Positions 31,072 through 39,591 of a DNA stretch of 64,000 bases are shown here, piece by piece. This stretch comes from Pantoea sp. BAV 3049 (GTDB lineage: Bacteria > Pseudomonadota > Gammaproteobacteria > Enterobacterales > Enterobacteriaceae): positions 2,256,971 through 2,320,970 of the forward strand of contig NZ_WHOY01000031.1 in assembly GCF_009765445.1 (NCBI RefSeq). The letters run 5' to 3'. The translations under genes were made by a program, and so were the position numbers. The stretch's first letter is position 1. The number at the start of each line of letters is the position of its first letter. A model generated the notes under the pieces. That model saw only the letters and a program-made list of their open reading frames with translations. It was not told where the DNA came from and ran no database searches.

Positions 31072-31104
31072 AAAAAACTGGCACGGCGTAAGCCAGTTTT
31101 TTAT
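31072..31104. terminator. Terminator after the toxin-immunity pair
   Basis: Stem AACTGGC / GCCAGTT with a 9-base loop, A run on the left and a T run on the right. On the minus strand it ends the 31101-32014 gene pair. Confidence 0.85.
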
Positions 31105-31325
31105 TTTTTATTCTTACTGAAAGGATTAAGGTTAGGGTGTTTTTTTCGATAAAAGTACAAACCGACAGGAATTAATATAATATAGAAAATAATGGACTCC
31201 CAAGCATATTTAGGCCAGAATATCATCGCAATGATTGAGAATGCTATTATGCTGGCGACGGGGATGTATGCAACAATGATGTCATCAATAAAATCATCCC
31301 ATAGTAGCTTAAGTAATTTTTTCAT
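31101..31325 (-). CDS. Small membrane protein, candidate immunity protein
   Basis: 74 residues with two predicted membrane spans (about 18-37 and 42-60), an acidic DDFIDD before the first and a lysine-rich tail (YFYRKKHPNLNPFSKNKK). Its ATG overlaps the TGA of the upstream 230-residue gene (ATGA), so the two are coupled. A paralogue lies at 29564-30037. Small membrane partners translated from an overlap are typical immunity proteins of pore-forming effectors. The role is inferred from architecture only. Confidence 0.7.
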   Translation of the reverse strand: MKKLLKLLWDDFIDDIIVAYIPVASIIAFSIIAMIFWPKYAWESIIFYIILIPVGLYFYRKKHPNLNPFSKNKK

Positions 31326-32014
31326 TTGATTAATCTCATTATGTCTGATGCTATCTCATTTTCGCTCTTCATTGAATAACTGGTGGTATCAATCTTTGAG
31401 AATATTGGCTCAATAATGAAGTAAAGCATTTCAAGCTCGGCTTGATACAAGGCTGCGTATACCATCGGTTTACGAGATTTTAATCGGCTGGCAGCATCAG
31501 CAGCAACCTTAACGTATGAGTAAACGCCTACCGCAAGAACTCCCCATTTTGATACACTCGTCGTGAAACTATCGATAGCAATTCGCATTCCAAAACCAGA
31601 ACAAATAGCAGTTGAAATGGAGAAGGTAAAGGCTTTACTTGTGTATCTACTACTCGCGAATCCTGCGCCTTTTTGTAGAAGAATTAAATGTATTTTGTTT
31701 ATTTTTTCTTCAGACTGTCCACCTAACATGTCTTTAACCATTATCTGGACAATGTTGAATACTACATCTGGATGAAGAGTCAACTTCACCAATGCTTTAA
31801 TAAATCTTATATCCTCGTGCTTTAAATTAGAGCAAACATCCTGGTAGTTTTCAAAGAAACAAGATGAATACCATGTTAGCCGGGTGAATCCTGACGCAAT
31901 TTTATTAGCCTGCTCCAGTGCCATACGACCCGATCCTTGGACACCTTTATCCAAAAGAATGGCCAGTTGTTTATCAGCTTGTAATTTATCGCTAATTAGT
32001 TGGTTGTAAATCAC
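31322..32014 (-). CDS. Candidate membrane-active toxin/effector
   Basis: 230 residues from a GTG (32014) with AGAGGG upstream. The N-terminal half is mixed helical. Residues 126-148 and 156-173 form two hydrophobic segments joined by a short loop (KAFTFSISTAICSGFGM... WGVLAVGVYSYVKVAAD), suggesting a membrane-inserting hairpin. No signal peptide. It is coupled to a two-span membrane protein, and a remnant of a second copy precedes a second such protein. I recognise no family. A secreted pore-former with immunity partner is the best reading; an ordinary membrane protein pair is possible. Confidence 0.65.
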   Translation of the reverse strand: MIYNQLISDKLQADKQLAILLDKGVQGSGRMALEQANKIASGFTRLTWYSSCFFENYQDVCSNLKHEDIRFIKALVKLTLHPDVVFNIVQIMVKDMLGGQSEEKINKIHLILLQKGAGFASSRYTSKAFTFSISTAICSGFGMRIAIDSFTTSVSKWGVLAVGVYSYVKVAADAASRLKSRKPMVYAALYQAELEMLYFIIEPIFSKIDTTSYSMKSENEIASDIMRLIK

Positions 32015-32379
32015 TTTTCCCTCTCAAATTCTTCCTTACGTAGAGTGGCTAACCGATCTCCCTTGCTGTGCAGGACTGAAACAATATTTGGTAGTCGATT
32101 AACCTCCGTTACTATGTGGTTTAGCAAGTGGATTGTAAACAGTTAAGTGGAGACCGTAGCAAATTGCTTGCAGAGTTAATACTATGTTTACGCTGTGTTT
32201 TTTCACAGTGATTATGGAGCAAAGACAGTAATTTGAAAGGGATGGGTGAGGCTTTATTGATGGCGGCGGGGTGTTCTCTAAGCGCCCGGAAGAATGTGGC
32301 GGTGGTTTCTGATTTGGCTCTAGATCGCGTGATCCCGTTTCCGACACTAATTCAGTCATGATCAGGAATAACGGGATTA
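32015..32379. other. Region between toxin gene and IS remnant
   Basis: About 365 bases with no supported gene. It presumably holds the promoter of the minus-strand toxin operon. A small CTGTG/CACAG hairpin with T loop lies near 32188-32204. No missing 3' part of the integrase is found here, so DNA beside the IS has been deleted. Confidence 0.4.
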
Positions 32380-32458
32380 TGTAAGCATCCCTGTAAAGCG
32401 GACCATTCACTTTCAGAGATCTTCCGGCATACTGACTATGTCCCGTAAGGAGATCGCC

Positions 32459-32725
32459 ATGCGTAAAGCCCGATTCACCGAACACCAGATCATCGCCGTT
32501 CTGAAGTCCGTCGAAGCCGGACGCACCGTGAAGGATGTCTGCCGGGAAGCCGGTATTTCCGAAGCCAGTTATTACAACTGGAAAGCGAAGTCTGGCGGTA
32601 TGGAAGCCTCTGATATCAAAAAGATGAAAGATCTGGAGGATGAGAACCGCCGTCTGAAACAGATGTTTGCAGATCTGAGCCTTGAGAATCGGGCGTTAAA
32701 AGATGTCATTGAAAAAAAGCTTTAA
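32459..32725 (+). CDS. IS3-family transposase OrfA
   Basis: 88 residues with helix-turn-helix (IIAVLKSVEAGRTVKDVCREAGISEASYYNW) and leucine-zipper-like C-terminal region (DLEDENRRLKQMFADLSLE). RBS aaggag precedes the ATG at 32459. An A7 run followed by G near 32712-32719 is the likely frameshift site for an OrfAB fusion. The partner orfB is broken, so it is not expected to support transposition. Confidence 0.85.
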   Translation: MRKARFTEHQIIAVLKSVEAGRTVKDVCREAGISEASYYNWKAKSGGMEASDIKKMKDLEDENRRLKQMFADLSLENRALKDVIEKKL

Positions 32726-33368
32726 AACCAGCGATAAAGCGTGAGCTGGTCAGCTATCTGACCGCGCAGTTTGCCCTGAGCTTACGTCAGGCATGCAGGA
32801 CATTGTCGCTGAGCAGGACGGTGTATTTTTATCAGCCAGACACACAGCGTGATGAACCGGTGATCCGGATGTTGACTTAAGCGGCTGAACGTTATCCACG
32901 CTACGGGTTTAAGAAGCTGTTTCAGGTCCTGCGCCGACAGGGACATGGCTGGAATCATAAAAGGGTTTACCGGATTTACTGCCTGCTGAAACTGAATTTT
33001 CGCCGTAAGGGAAAACAACGCCTGCCGGTGCGTAATCCGGCTCCGCTGGCGACGCCAGAGGCGATGAACCAGAGCTGATCTCGCTGACACTGGCACAATG
33101 GGCAGAAGAGCATGGTGTGATGCTGGAATTTATCAGGCCCGGCAAGCCCACGCAGAATGCCTTTATCGAGCGCTTTAACCGGACGTACCGGACAGAAATA
33201 CTGGATTTTTATCTGTTCAGAACACTGAATGAAGTACGGGAAATAACAGAGCGCTGGCTGGCTGAATATAACAGCGAACGCCCTCATGAATCCCTGAATA
33301 ACCTGACGCCGAAAGAATACCGGCTGATGGCTGAAACCCCGGAAATCTCAAAAAGTGTGTGGAACTAA
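32722..33368 (+). pseudogene. IS3-family transposase OrfB, broken
   Basis: The frame reads the HTH_21-type start (AIKRELVSYLTAQFALSLRQACRTLSLSR), hits an in-frame TAA near 32877-32879 and continues through YPRYGFKKLFQVLRRQGH. It then jumps, with a deletion near 33076, to the last third (LAQWAEEHGVMLEFIRPGKP...AFIERFNRTYR...SLNNLTPKEYR). The deleted part includes the first acidic residues of the DDE catalytic core. Confidence 0.85.
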
Positions 33369-33384
33369 AACGGGTGTACTTACA

Positions 33385-34464
33385 CTGCTTCAATGACATC
33401 AGGAGGAAATCCTTCCTCATTGAGTGCCGTACTAGCGATAGAACGTAAACCGTGTGATACGAGTAAACCTCCTAAGCCAGCACGCTTGAGTGCTGCATTC
33501 ACTGTTTGGCTGTTCATTGGCTGCGTTGGTTTAATGCGACTGGGAAAGATAAACTCTCGGCCACCACTGAGTGATTTCATCATTTCCAGAATAGAGAGAG
33601 CCTCATTGGATAGTGGAACCGTATGGTCCCGGTTCATCTTCATTCGGGCTGCTGGAATTTTCCATTCGCTAGCATCAAAATCGATCTCATCCCATCTAGC
33701 CTCAGCAGCTTCGGCAGGGCGGGTGATGGTGAGAAGCTGCCACATGAACAGAGACACCGCGTGGACACACTGATACTTGCCGTACGCATTGTTTGCATTA
33801 ACTGTGGAAGTTGATCCGGGCGGATACTCGGCATGTTTTTCTTCTGCGGTTTCTCGAATGCTTTCCCGATGTTTACGCTGGGAACCGCATCAATCAGGCC
33901 CGAGTTCTGGGCGTAAATCATGACTTCGTTAATACGCTGACAAAGGCGGCGAACAGTCTCTAATGCCCCTCTAGCCTGAACAGGCTGCACTGCTTTAACC
34001 AGAGTATGAGCCTTAATCTCAGTGACACTGATATCACCGATTGCTGGGAAAATATCTCTCTCAAGCGAACGCCAGATGTCGTCGGCATAGTCCTCTGTTA
34101 CGCTGGCTTTCTTCACATTCCACCAACGCTCAGCAACTAACAGGAAAGTGTTGGTTTTGGCCTCTTGAGAATTTCTCACCTGTTCTTTCTGATGCTCCTG
34201 AGGATCAATGTCTTTCGCCAATAAAACTTTAGATTCGGCTCTGAGTTTACGTGCATCAGAAAGCGAGACGGCAGGGTAGGCACCGAAGCTCTGTTTGGCT
34301 CGCTGCTTGGTCAGAGGTCGATAGTAATGGAACTGCCAGAGCTTGCTACCACTGGACTTGATTAACAGAGTAAGCCCGTCACCATCATACAGCTGGTAAT
34401 CGGCATCTTTAGGTTTGGCGGCTTTGATTTCCGTATCCGTTAGCGGCTTGGTTTTTCTTGCCAT
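33385..34464 (-). pseudogene. P4/CP4-57-type tyrosine integrase, frameshifted and truncated
   Basis: It starts MARKTKPLTDTEIKAAKP at 34464, the N-terminal arm-binding domain of P4-type integrases. A frameshift near 33757 separates it from the catalytic half (WQLLTITRPAEAAEARW...SHGLRSIASTALNEEGFPPDVIEA), where the IS end cuts off the last 40 or so residues, including the catalytic tyrosine. It is similar to the intact integrase at 44944-46137 along its whole length. Confidence 0.88.
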
Positions 34465-34481
34465 GGGAGTCTCCATGCGTT

Positions 34482-34534
34482 TAGGCCCAACGAAAACAAT
34501 AGAGCTTTTCGTTGGGCCTATCAATGGGCCTAAA
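34482..34534. repeat. Inverted repeats upstream of the integrase pseudogene
   Basis: Perfect 15-bp inverted repeat TAGGCCCAACGAAAA (34482-34496) and its complement (34506-34520), plus a third partial copy ATGGGCCTAAAA (34523-34534). The position between integrase start and attachment repeat fits integrase arm-binding or autoregulatory sites. Confidence 0.6.
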
Positions 34535-34586
34535 AGGTTCGGATTTAATTAGTTCTCTTCGGACTTCGCGGGACAAATGACAGGCA

Positions 34587-34648
34587 CAAAAAAGCCCGCA
34601 GGGCTTGCGCCGTGCGGGCTCTTAGGACTTCATCGGAGCTGGCGGAGT
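34587..34648 (-). repeat. Internal ssrA-like attachment repeat (copy B)
   Basis: On the minus strand: ACTCCGCCAGCTCC (34648-34635, one base shorter than the ssrA 3' end), then GAAGTCCTAAGAGCCCGCACGG and the terminator hairpin with T run, almost identical to the sequence just past ssrA at 46.25-46.30 kb. It is the junction between the two tandem elements. Confidence 0.8.
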
Positions 34649-34706
34649 CTGTATTTATAACTTATCTTTATGAATATAAATAAAAAATCTGAATTGATTT
34701 TAAGTG

Positions 34707-34730
34707 CGTATACCAAAGCGTATACCAATT
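34707..34730. repeat. Integrase arm-type repeats, left end of the satellite
   Basis: Two direct copies of CGTATACCAA spaced 12 bases apart (34707 and 34719). The same pair at the same spacing occurs at 46187 and 46199 beside the intact integrase, so these are likely its arm-binding sites on the two ends. Confidence 0.65.
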
Positions 34731-35236
34731 ACTTTTATTAAGACGTATATGGAGTAGGGCACAGCGTACTTCCTCACATCAAAATTGTTTACCTAATGCA
34801 CATTTAATGTTACTTGAAGTAGATCGCAACGCTGAAATTTTGTACGTCTGAAATTCATTCCCGATAACTGCTTACGTTGAGCAAAGCACTGGATTTAGGT
34901 TAAGCCATGTTCTTTATGAGCAAAAGCAAGCATAGAACCGTTGGATACAAATCACAGCAAAAATAAGAAAACATTCCTTTCTTATTGAAAGGTAAAAATT
35001 AAATAAATCGAATAGGGGCGCGCCCGGTACTTGACATTTTGCACTTCCGGGAATTTTTTCCTGCGTGGTTCCGGCGATCGAACAGCCAAATGCCGCGATG
35101 TGCCTCAGCATAGGCCTACAGGACACTACATATATTGATGATGTCAGTTAAACATGATACCAGATGTAGGATTGTGGTTGCAGCAAACTGAGATGCGGGC
35201 CACTTGACAGAATGGCCGTAACATCCAGTTTAAGGG
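34731..35236. other. Left-end noncoding region of the satellite
   Basis: About 500 bases, A/T-rich apart from a GGGGCGCGCCCGG patch at 35016. No gene is supported. A TTGACA at 35204-35209 could be the -35 of the next gene, but no good -10 follows at proper spacing. Confidence 0.35.
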
Positions 35237-36097
35237 ATGGAAGCCAGACATGGTAGAATTCCTATATACACAGATCTTGTTACCCAACTATTTAGCCCGG
35301 ATGGCACTATGACAAAGCAAACCCTAGTAGAGAGATTTAAGGCGCTTGAGCAGGATTATGAAGCATTGCTTTCTACAAAATATATTGACCAAAGTGTTCT
35401 CACTCACAAAATGGAAACTTATGTTGATTCTGGTAAATACAAAAACTGGATTGCCAGAGTGAAAAAGTTAATCGAGGACAGCTACGGAAAACAGTCAGAC
35501 TATTATAATGACTTTAATACGGTAAGTAGTAGCTGGTCTACTAATTATAACACGCTGATAAGAAGTTATAAGCCGTTGTTTGATGCTGCGAGAGATGACC
35601 TTTCGCACTCCGCAGTCAGTGCTGAAACATCTGTGGAGGGTTCAGCACTAGGTCTCGTATTGAATATTTTGAACAGGTTTCCGGCCTTTGTCCGTCAATT
35701 AAAGAGACGATATAATGGCCGTGCGCCGCTTGAAGTTAACGATGAGTATGACGTGCAGGATTTGGTTTATGCGCTGCTGACTTTGCACTTTAATGATATC
35801 AGAGCGGAAGAGTATACCCCCAGCTTTGCGGGCGCAGCTTCAAGACAGGACTTTCTTTTGAAAAAAGAAAAAATTGTGATCGAGGTGAAGAAAACCCGTG
35901 AATCACTGGGAGCCGGTAAGGTCGGCGGAGAGCTACTTATTGATATGGCCCGCTACCGCGCTCATCAGGACTGCGAAACGCTGATATTGTTTGTGTATGA
36001 CCCTGATGGTTACATAAATAACCCTTTAGGTGTGAAAGCCGATTTGGAATCTGGAGATGCGGAAGGAAAGGTGAAGGTGGTTATTGCGCAGTTCTGA
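35237..36097 (+). CDS. PD-(D/E)XK nuclease-domain protein (DpnII/MboI-like)
   Basis: 286 residues. The N-terminal 160 are helical with no recognised family. The C-terminal domain (about 165-286) shows EYDVQDLVYALL, then D205 (SRQDFLL) and E216-x-K218 (IVIEVKK), the order of a PD-(D/E)XK catalytic core as in DpnII/MboI-like restriction domains, followed by a conserved YRAHQDCETLILFVYDPDG strand. The start is uncertain: the ATG at 35309 (residue 25) has a better RBS. Cargo at the satellite end; a role in anti-phage defence is inferred. Confidence 0.7.
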   Translation: MEARHGRIPIYTDLVTQLFSPDGTMTKQTLVERFKALEQDYEALLSTKYIDQSVLTHKMETYVDSGKYKNWIARVKKLIEDSYGKQSDYYNDFNTVSSSWSTNYNTLIRSYKPLFDAARDDLSHSAVSAETSVEGSALGLVLNILNRFPAFVRQLKRRYNGRAPLEVNDEYDVQDLVYALLTLHFNDIRAEEYTPSFAGAASRQDFLLKKEKIVIEVKKTRESLGAGKVGGELLIDMARYRAHQDCETLILFVYDPDGYINNPLGVKADLESGDAEGKVKVVIAQF

Positions 36098-36176
36098 CAC
36101 AGTAAGTATCAATCTGGAAATAAAAGTTTGCCACAGTGTCAGTGGGTTGAAAATAACAAAATTCGGCAGGCCAGAA

Positions 36177-36204
36177 ACTGGAAAAAATACCTATTCTTTC
36201 CAGT
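36177..36204 (+). terminator. Possible terminator after the nuclease-like gene
   Basis: Inverted repeat ACTGGAAA / TTTCCAGT with a 12-base loop. It lacks a strong T run, so this is a weak call. Confidence 0.3.
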
Positions 36205-36291
36205 GTGGTTAAAGTAGCACTGCATGATGTCAGGGTCCAGCGATATAATTGATTTATAATGATTGACCTCTCTCTATATAGGCTGATACGA

Positions 36292-37104
36292 ATGAATAGG
36301 ATATACCACTACACCGACCTGAACGGACTCAAGGGCATCGTTGAAAATCATTGTCTTTGGGCGACCAATGTACATTTCCTTAATGACGAAGAGGAAATGA
36401 ATCATGGGATTACTGCTTTCGAAAATGCACTTAAACATCTGAATGAAGATCTGAGTGAAAAAAGCATCAGTATCTTAAGAAATACACTATATGGGCACCA
36501 GTTATTTCGGGGGAAACATAATTATAATATCTCATTCTGCCAGAACTCAGACCTGCTTAGTCAGTGGCGAGGCTACGCCGCATCGCAGGGTGTATGCCTG
36601 GAGTTTGACAGTGAAGAGTTAGAAAACTCCCTCGATTTTCGTGGGTCTAACATTTTATCTCAGAGAGTTTTTTATTCCAGCCCTGATTCTACTCTGGAAG
36701 CGAAAACGGAGATTCTAAATTTTTTACAGCAAGAGAAAATTATTGAGGAAAGTATAGGGAAGCCGCTTTTTGAATATGCAGGTGCTAATGAAATCATTAA
36801 TAGATTAATACCGTTTTTCAAGCACGAGAGTTTTCGGGAAGAAAGCGAATACCGGATTATCATACAACCGGATGTAAACTCAGCACCGGTTAAGTTCAGG
36901 GTAAATCAGCACGGTCTCATTCCTTATCTTGAAGTAAAGGCAAGCACAGATAACGCTACTAACGGACGCCTGCCCTTAAAAAGCGTAAAGATCGGCCCCT
37001 GTAAAAACCGGGCGTTCATGAAGCAAGGTATTGAGTTTCTTCTTCATTACAATGGATACAGAAAAACAAAAATTTCTTACACTAGTGCGCCTTTCCGTGC
37101 CTAA
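36292..37104 (+). CDS. DUF2971 family protein
   Basis: 270 residues from the ATG at 36292 (an ATG at 36259 would add 11). The N-terminal IYHYTDLNGLKGIVENHCLWATNVHFLNDEEEMNHG is the DUF2971 signature, followed by SFCQNSDLLSQWRGYAASQGVCLEF and, near the end, SEYRIII. The family is of unknown biochemical function and common in phage and accessory islands. It follows the nuclease-like gene on the same strand, so the two may form one cargo unit. A/T-rich compared with the satellite core. Confidence 0.75.
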   Translation: MNRIYHYTDLNGLKGIVENHCLWATNVHFLNDEEEMNHGITAFENALKHLNEDLSEKSISILRNTLYGHQLFRGKHNYNISFCQNSDLLSQWRGYAASQGVCLEFDSEELENSLDFRGSNILSQRVFYSSPDSTLEAKTEILNFLQQEKIIEESIGKPLFEYAGANEIINRLIPFFKHESFREESEYRIIIQPDVNSAPVKFRVNQHGLIPYLEVKASTDNATNGRLPLKSVKIGPCKNRAFMKQGIEFLLHYNGYRKTKISYTSAPFRA

Positions 37105-37248
37105 CCAAAAGTTAAACTTATTAGACAGGATGACTATAACGTCCAGTGATTAGAAATAAATGCAGATCCGCTTACGACACATAGCGAAACAAATAGATCA
37201 TTCGCTCGTTAAGAAGGGGGAGCGCCTAGAAAAAGATTTTACAGAAAA

Positions 37249-37350
37249 CCCTTCACACTATTCACTCTGCGATTTTGTTTATATATATCAGATGATTACC
37301 CGATGAATGATAGGTGTAGGGTGAAGGATATTATTCATCACCGGTGAAGT
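37249..37350. other. Iteron cluster, crr-like replication site
   Basis: GGTGAAGG-type repeats in both orientations (GTGTGAAGGG on the minus strand at 37249-37258, GGGTGAAGGA at 37319-37328, CACCGGTGAAG at 37339-37349). They match the alpha-binding iterons of P4 (GGTGAACAG type) and lie about 4 kb from a second cluster, as P4 ori and crr do. Confidence 0.55.
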
Positions 37351-37357
37351 TCAGGCA

Positions 37358-37382
37358 TAAAAAACCGGCTTTCGCCGGTTTA
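37358..37382 (-). terminator. Terminator of the alpha operon
   Basis: Minus-strand stem AAACCGGC / GCCGGTTT with a GAAA tetraloop and six T, just past the alpha stop. Confidence 0.85.
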
Positions 37383-37387
37383 GATAG

Positions 37388-39577
37388 TCATGCTGCTGGA
37401 GGGGCGTCGCACTTCGGCAGCCAGTCAGTGCTGCTTTCGTCCGTCAGGTCAAGGTTGGTCTGCATCCCCAGCTTTGTCCGGCGTTTCATGTAGTGCTGTC
37501 CGTATTCCCGCATGATGCTCTCCAGCGACAGGCCAAACATATTCATGCTGAGCGGATTCTTATAGCCGTTGGCTTCCATATAGGCCAGATAGGCGTGATA
37601 AAGGTAACGCCTGGGCTGAAGCGGCCTGATGCTGGCGTTACCCATGTAAAGCGCATTTGGCTCGGGCGTGGTGAACAGGTAGCCGCAGAAGTCCACCATC
37701 GGATCTGCATCGCGCTTGATGCGCATCGCCTCGTCGGAGTTCTGCTGCGACTGAAGCAGCGAGTGGGCCTGCTGCGGCTGGCTGAACTGCTGCATCAGCT
37801 GGCGCACAATGACGGCCAGCTCCCCGCTGATTTTTTCCTTCAGCTGCGGGTCGCGCTCGTCTGCCGGAATTATTTCCGGGAAGTGCAGTATCACCCGGCG
37901 GCGCGACACGCCCCCGCTGCGGTCGGTGAAGCGCATCGGGTTGTTGTTCACCGCCAGAATCACCGCCGCGCGTTCGCGCGACGACTCCAGCGTTTCAATG
38001 GTGGCTGAGGTGGTGTTGTCCGTTCCGGCCAGCATGGTGGCGATTTCTGCCATGATGCTTTTGCCACTGCCGCCGGGGCCGGTGACCTCCAGAAACAGCT
38101 GCCAGCCGTAGCGGTTCGCCAGCACCATAAACAGCGCGGCCAGAATGATGTCGCGTTTGGCCGGGTCACGTCCGGCGGCGCGGTCGAGCCACTGCCAGAA
38201 GTGCGGTGCGTGGTCTGCCAGCGTTTCACCCTGAACAGGCTTCGTGTAGTCCACCTCACTGACCGTGCGCAGCCAGAAGTCTTTACTGTGCGGGCTGAAG
38301 TCGCCGGTGCGGGTGTCCAGCACGCCGTTACGAAAGCCAATCAGGCGGCGCGCCGGGTCGGCCTGCTGCGGCAGCATCAGCTTCAGCGTCTCCACTACGC
38401 CCGAAATCTTGCCCGCCGAAAACGGCGCGCGCAGGCGCTGGAACAGCTTCGCCACGTCCCGCTCAAACTGCTTCCCGGAAATCACCTTCCACGCGCCGGA
38501 GCGGTAGCGGGACAGAATTTCTCCGCTGGCGTCCACGGCCAGCGCGCTGCGGTAGTGCTCCGCAACCCGCTCCGCCTTTTCACTGGCGCTCATGGCTGAA
38601 AACTCCGCCTCGCTCATCACGTCGAACGGACTGGCGACGGGCGGCGTGGCGGCTCCGGCCAGCGCCCGCCGGGTGCTTTCTTCACCGTGCTGCATGAAGG
38701 CGTCATTCCAGTCACCGAACACCGGCGGCAGGGCCACGGCTGCGCGGCTGGCTTCGGCTGCCTGCTTTGCTTTTTTCTGGCCGTCGCCGTTCAGGTCGCG
38801 GTCGGCGGCAATCAGCAGCGGCAGCGCGGCGTGCTTTTCACGGGCAAGGCCAGCCAGAGAAAGGAGATTGACGGACGACAGGGCAATCCACACCTCATCC
38901 CCGGTCAGGTTGTGCACCGTCAGACCGGTGGCGTAGCCCTCCGTCAGCCAGATGCGCGCTGCCGGTTTGCCGGTGCTGAGAATGTGGCACGCGCCTTTTA
39001 CCTGTCCACCCTTCAGCGTACGCTTTTCACCCGCGGCGTTAATCAGCTGCACGTTCACCAGCTGGCCGCCCGTATCGTGCAGGGGAACGAGCACATCACC
39101 GGCACGATAGGCCGTGAGTGCGACTTTCTGCGGCTTCGCCAGCGTCAGGCAGGACTGCTCCGGCCAGCCTTTGCGGGACAGGTAGGCGTTGCCGGTTGTC
39201 TGCTGCGCGGTGCTGACCAGCTGCTGTGCCTGCTTTATGGCGGCGGCACGGGCTGCTTCGTTATCTTCGCCTGCGCTGGCGGCAGGCGAGCTGTCCACCG
39301 GTGACAGGCTGCCGGTCAGGCCGTTTACCCGCGCAGCGGCTTCGGTCAGGCTCAGTGAGAGGGCCTTTTTCACCAGGTCCATGCCGTCACCGGCACCGCA
39401 CTGATTACAAATCCATGTGCCGCGCCCCTCCTGGTCGTCAAAGCGGAAGCGGTCGGTTCCGCCGCATACCGGGCAGGAAGTATGGCGGTTCTTTACCACC
39501 TTCACGCCCAGCGCGGGCAGGATGCGGGGCCACTGGCCCCGCGCGGCCTTTGCCGCGTCTGATACGGTCATTTTCAT
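37388..39577 (-). CDS. alpha: P4-type alpha primase-helicase with internal deletion
   Basis: 729 residues; P4 alpha has 777. N-terminal zinc motif C35-x2-C38...C57-x2-C60, primase/Toprim motif E213-GYATG and IAADRDLNGDG, then SF3 helicase with Walker A GPGGSGKS (500-507) and motif C AVILAVNNNP (538-547). Only about 30 residues separate them, and TIETLESSRERA runs directly into AVILAV. In P4 alpha roughly 48 residues with Walker B and B' lie between. The frame is kept, so a protein is made, but helicase and origin functions should be lost. Confidence 0.9.
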   Translation of the reverse strand: MKMTVSDAAKAARGQWPRILPALGVKVVKNRHTSCPVCGGTDRFRFDDQEGRGTWICNQCGAGDGMDLVKKALSLSLTEAAARVNGLTGSLSPVDSSPAASAGEDNEAARAAAIKQAQQLVSTAQQTTGNAYLSRKGWPEQSCLTLAKPQKVALTAYRAGDVLVPLHDTGGQLVNVQLINAAGEKRTLKGGQVKGACHILSTGKPAARIWLTEGYATGLTVHNLTGDEVWIALSSVNLLSLAGLAREKHAALPLLIAADRDLNGDGQKKAKQAAEASRAAVALPPVFGDWNDAFMQHGEESTRRALAGAATPPVASPFDVMSEAEFSAMSASEKAERVAEHYRSALAVDASGEILSRYRSGAWKVISGKQFERDVAKLFQRLRAPFSAGKISGVVETLKLMLPQQADPARRLIGFRNGVLDTRTGDFSPHSKDFWLRTVSEVDYTKPVQGETLADHAPHFWQWLDRAAGRDPAKRDIILAALFMVLANRYGWQLFLEVTGPGGSGKSIMAEIATMLAGTDNTTSATIETLESSRERAAVILAVNNNPMRFTDRSGGVSRRRVILHFPEIIPADERDPQLKEKISGELAVIVRQLMQQFSQPQQAHSLLQSQQNSDEAMRIKRDADPMVDFCGYLFTTPEPNALYMGNASIRPLQPRRYLYHAYLAYMEANGYKNPLSMNMFGLSLESIMREYGQHYMKRRTKLGMQTNLDLTDESSTDWLPKCDAPPAA

Positions 39578-39591
39578 TCTTCTTTTCTCCC

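Larger units (their letters stand above)
32380..33384 (+). mobile_element. Degenerate IS3-family insertion sequence
   Basis: Ends form an imperfect inverted repeat beginning TGTAAG (left TGTAAGCATCCCTGT; right, on the minus strand, TGTAAGTACACCCGT). About 1.0 kb, shorter than a usual 1.2-kb IS3 element because orfB has an internal deletion. No target duplication is visible at the flanks. The right end cuts the integrase pseudogene. Confidence 0.75.
29591..34634. mobile_element. Left integrated element, decayed (attC to attB)
   Basis: About 5 kb bounded by ssrA-type repeats C and B. A broken P4-type integrase lies next to copy B, in the same position relative to the repeat as the intact integrase of the right element. 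Contents: integrase pseudogene, dead IS3-family element, a toxin-immunity-like module with a duplicated remnant, and one hypothetical gene. Confidence 0.65.

Noticed and set aside
35237..36097. Nuclease-like gene considered as a type II restriction enzyme
   Set aside because: No methyltransferase gene lies nearby, so a classical restriction-modification pair is not supported.
37200..37350. Repeats considered as a CRISPR array
   Set aside because: The repeats are short, irregular and in both orientations; they fit replication iterons. No CRISPR array is seen anywhere in the window.
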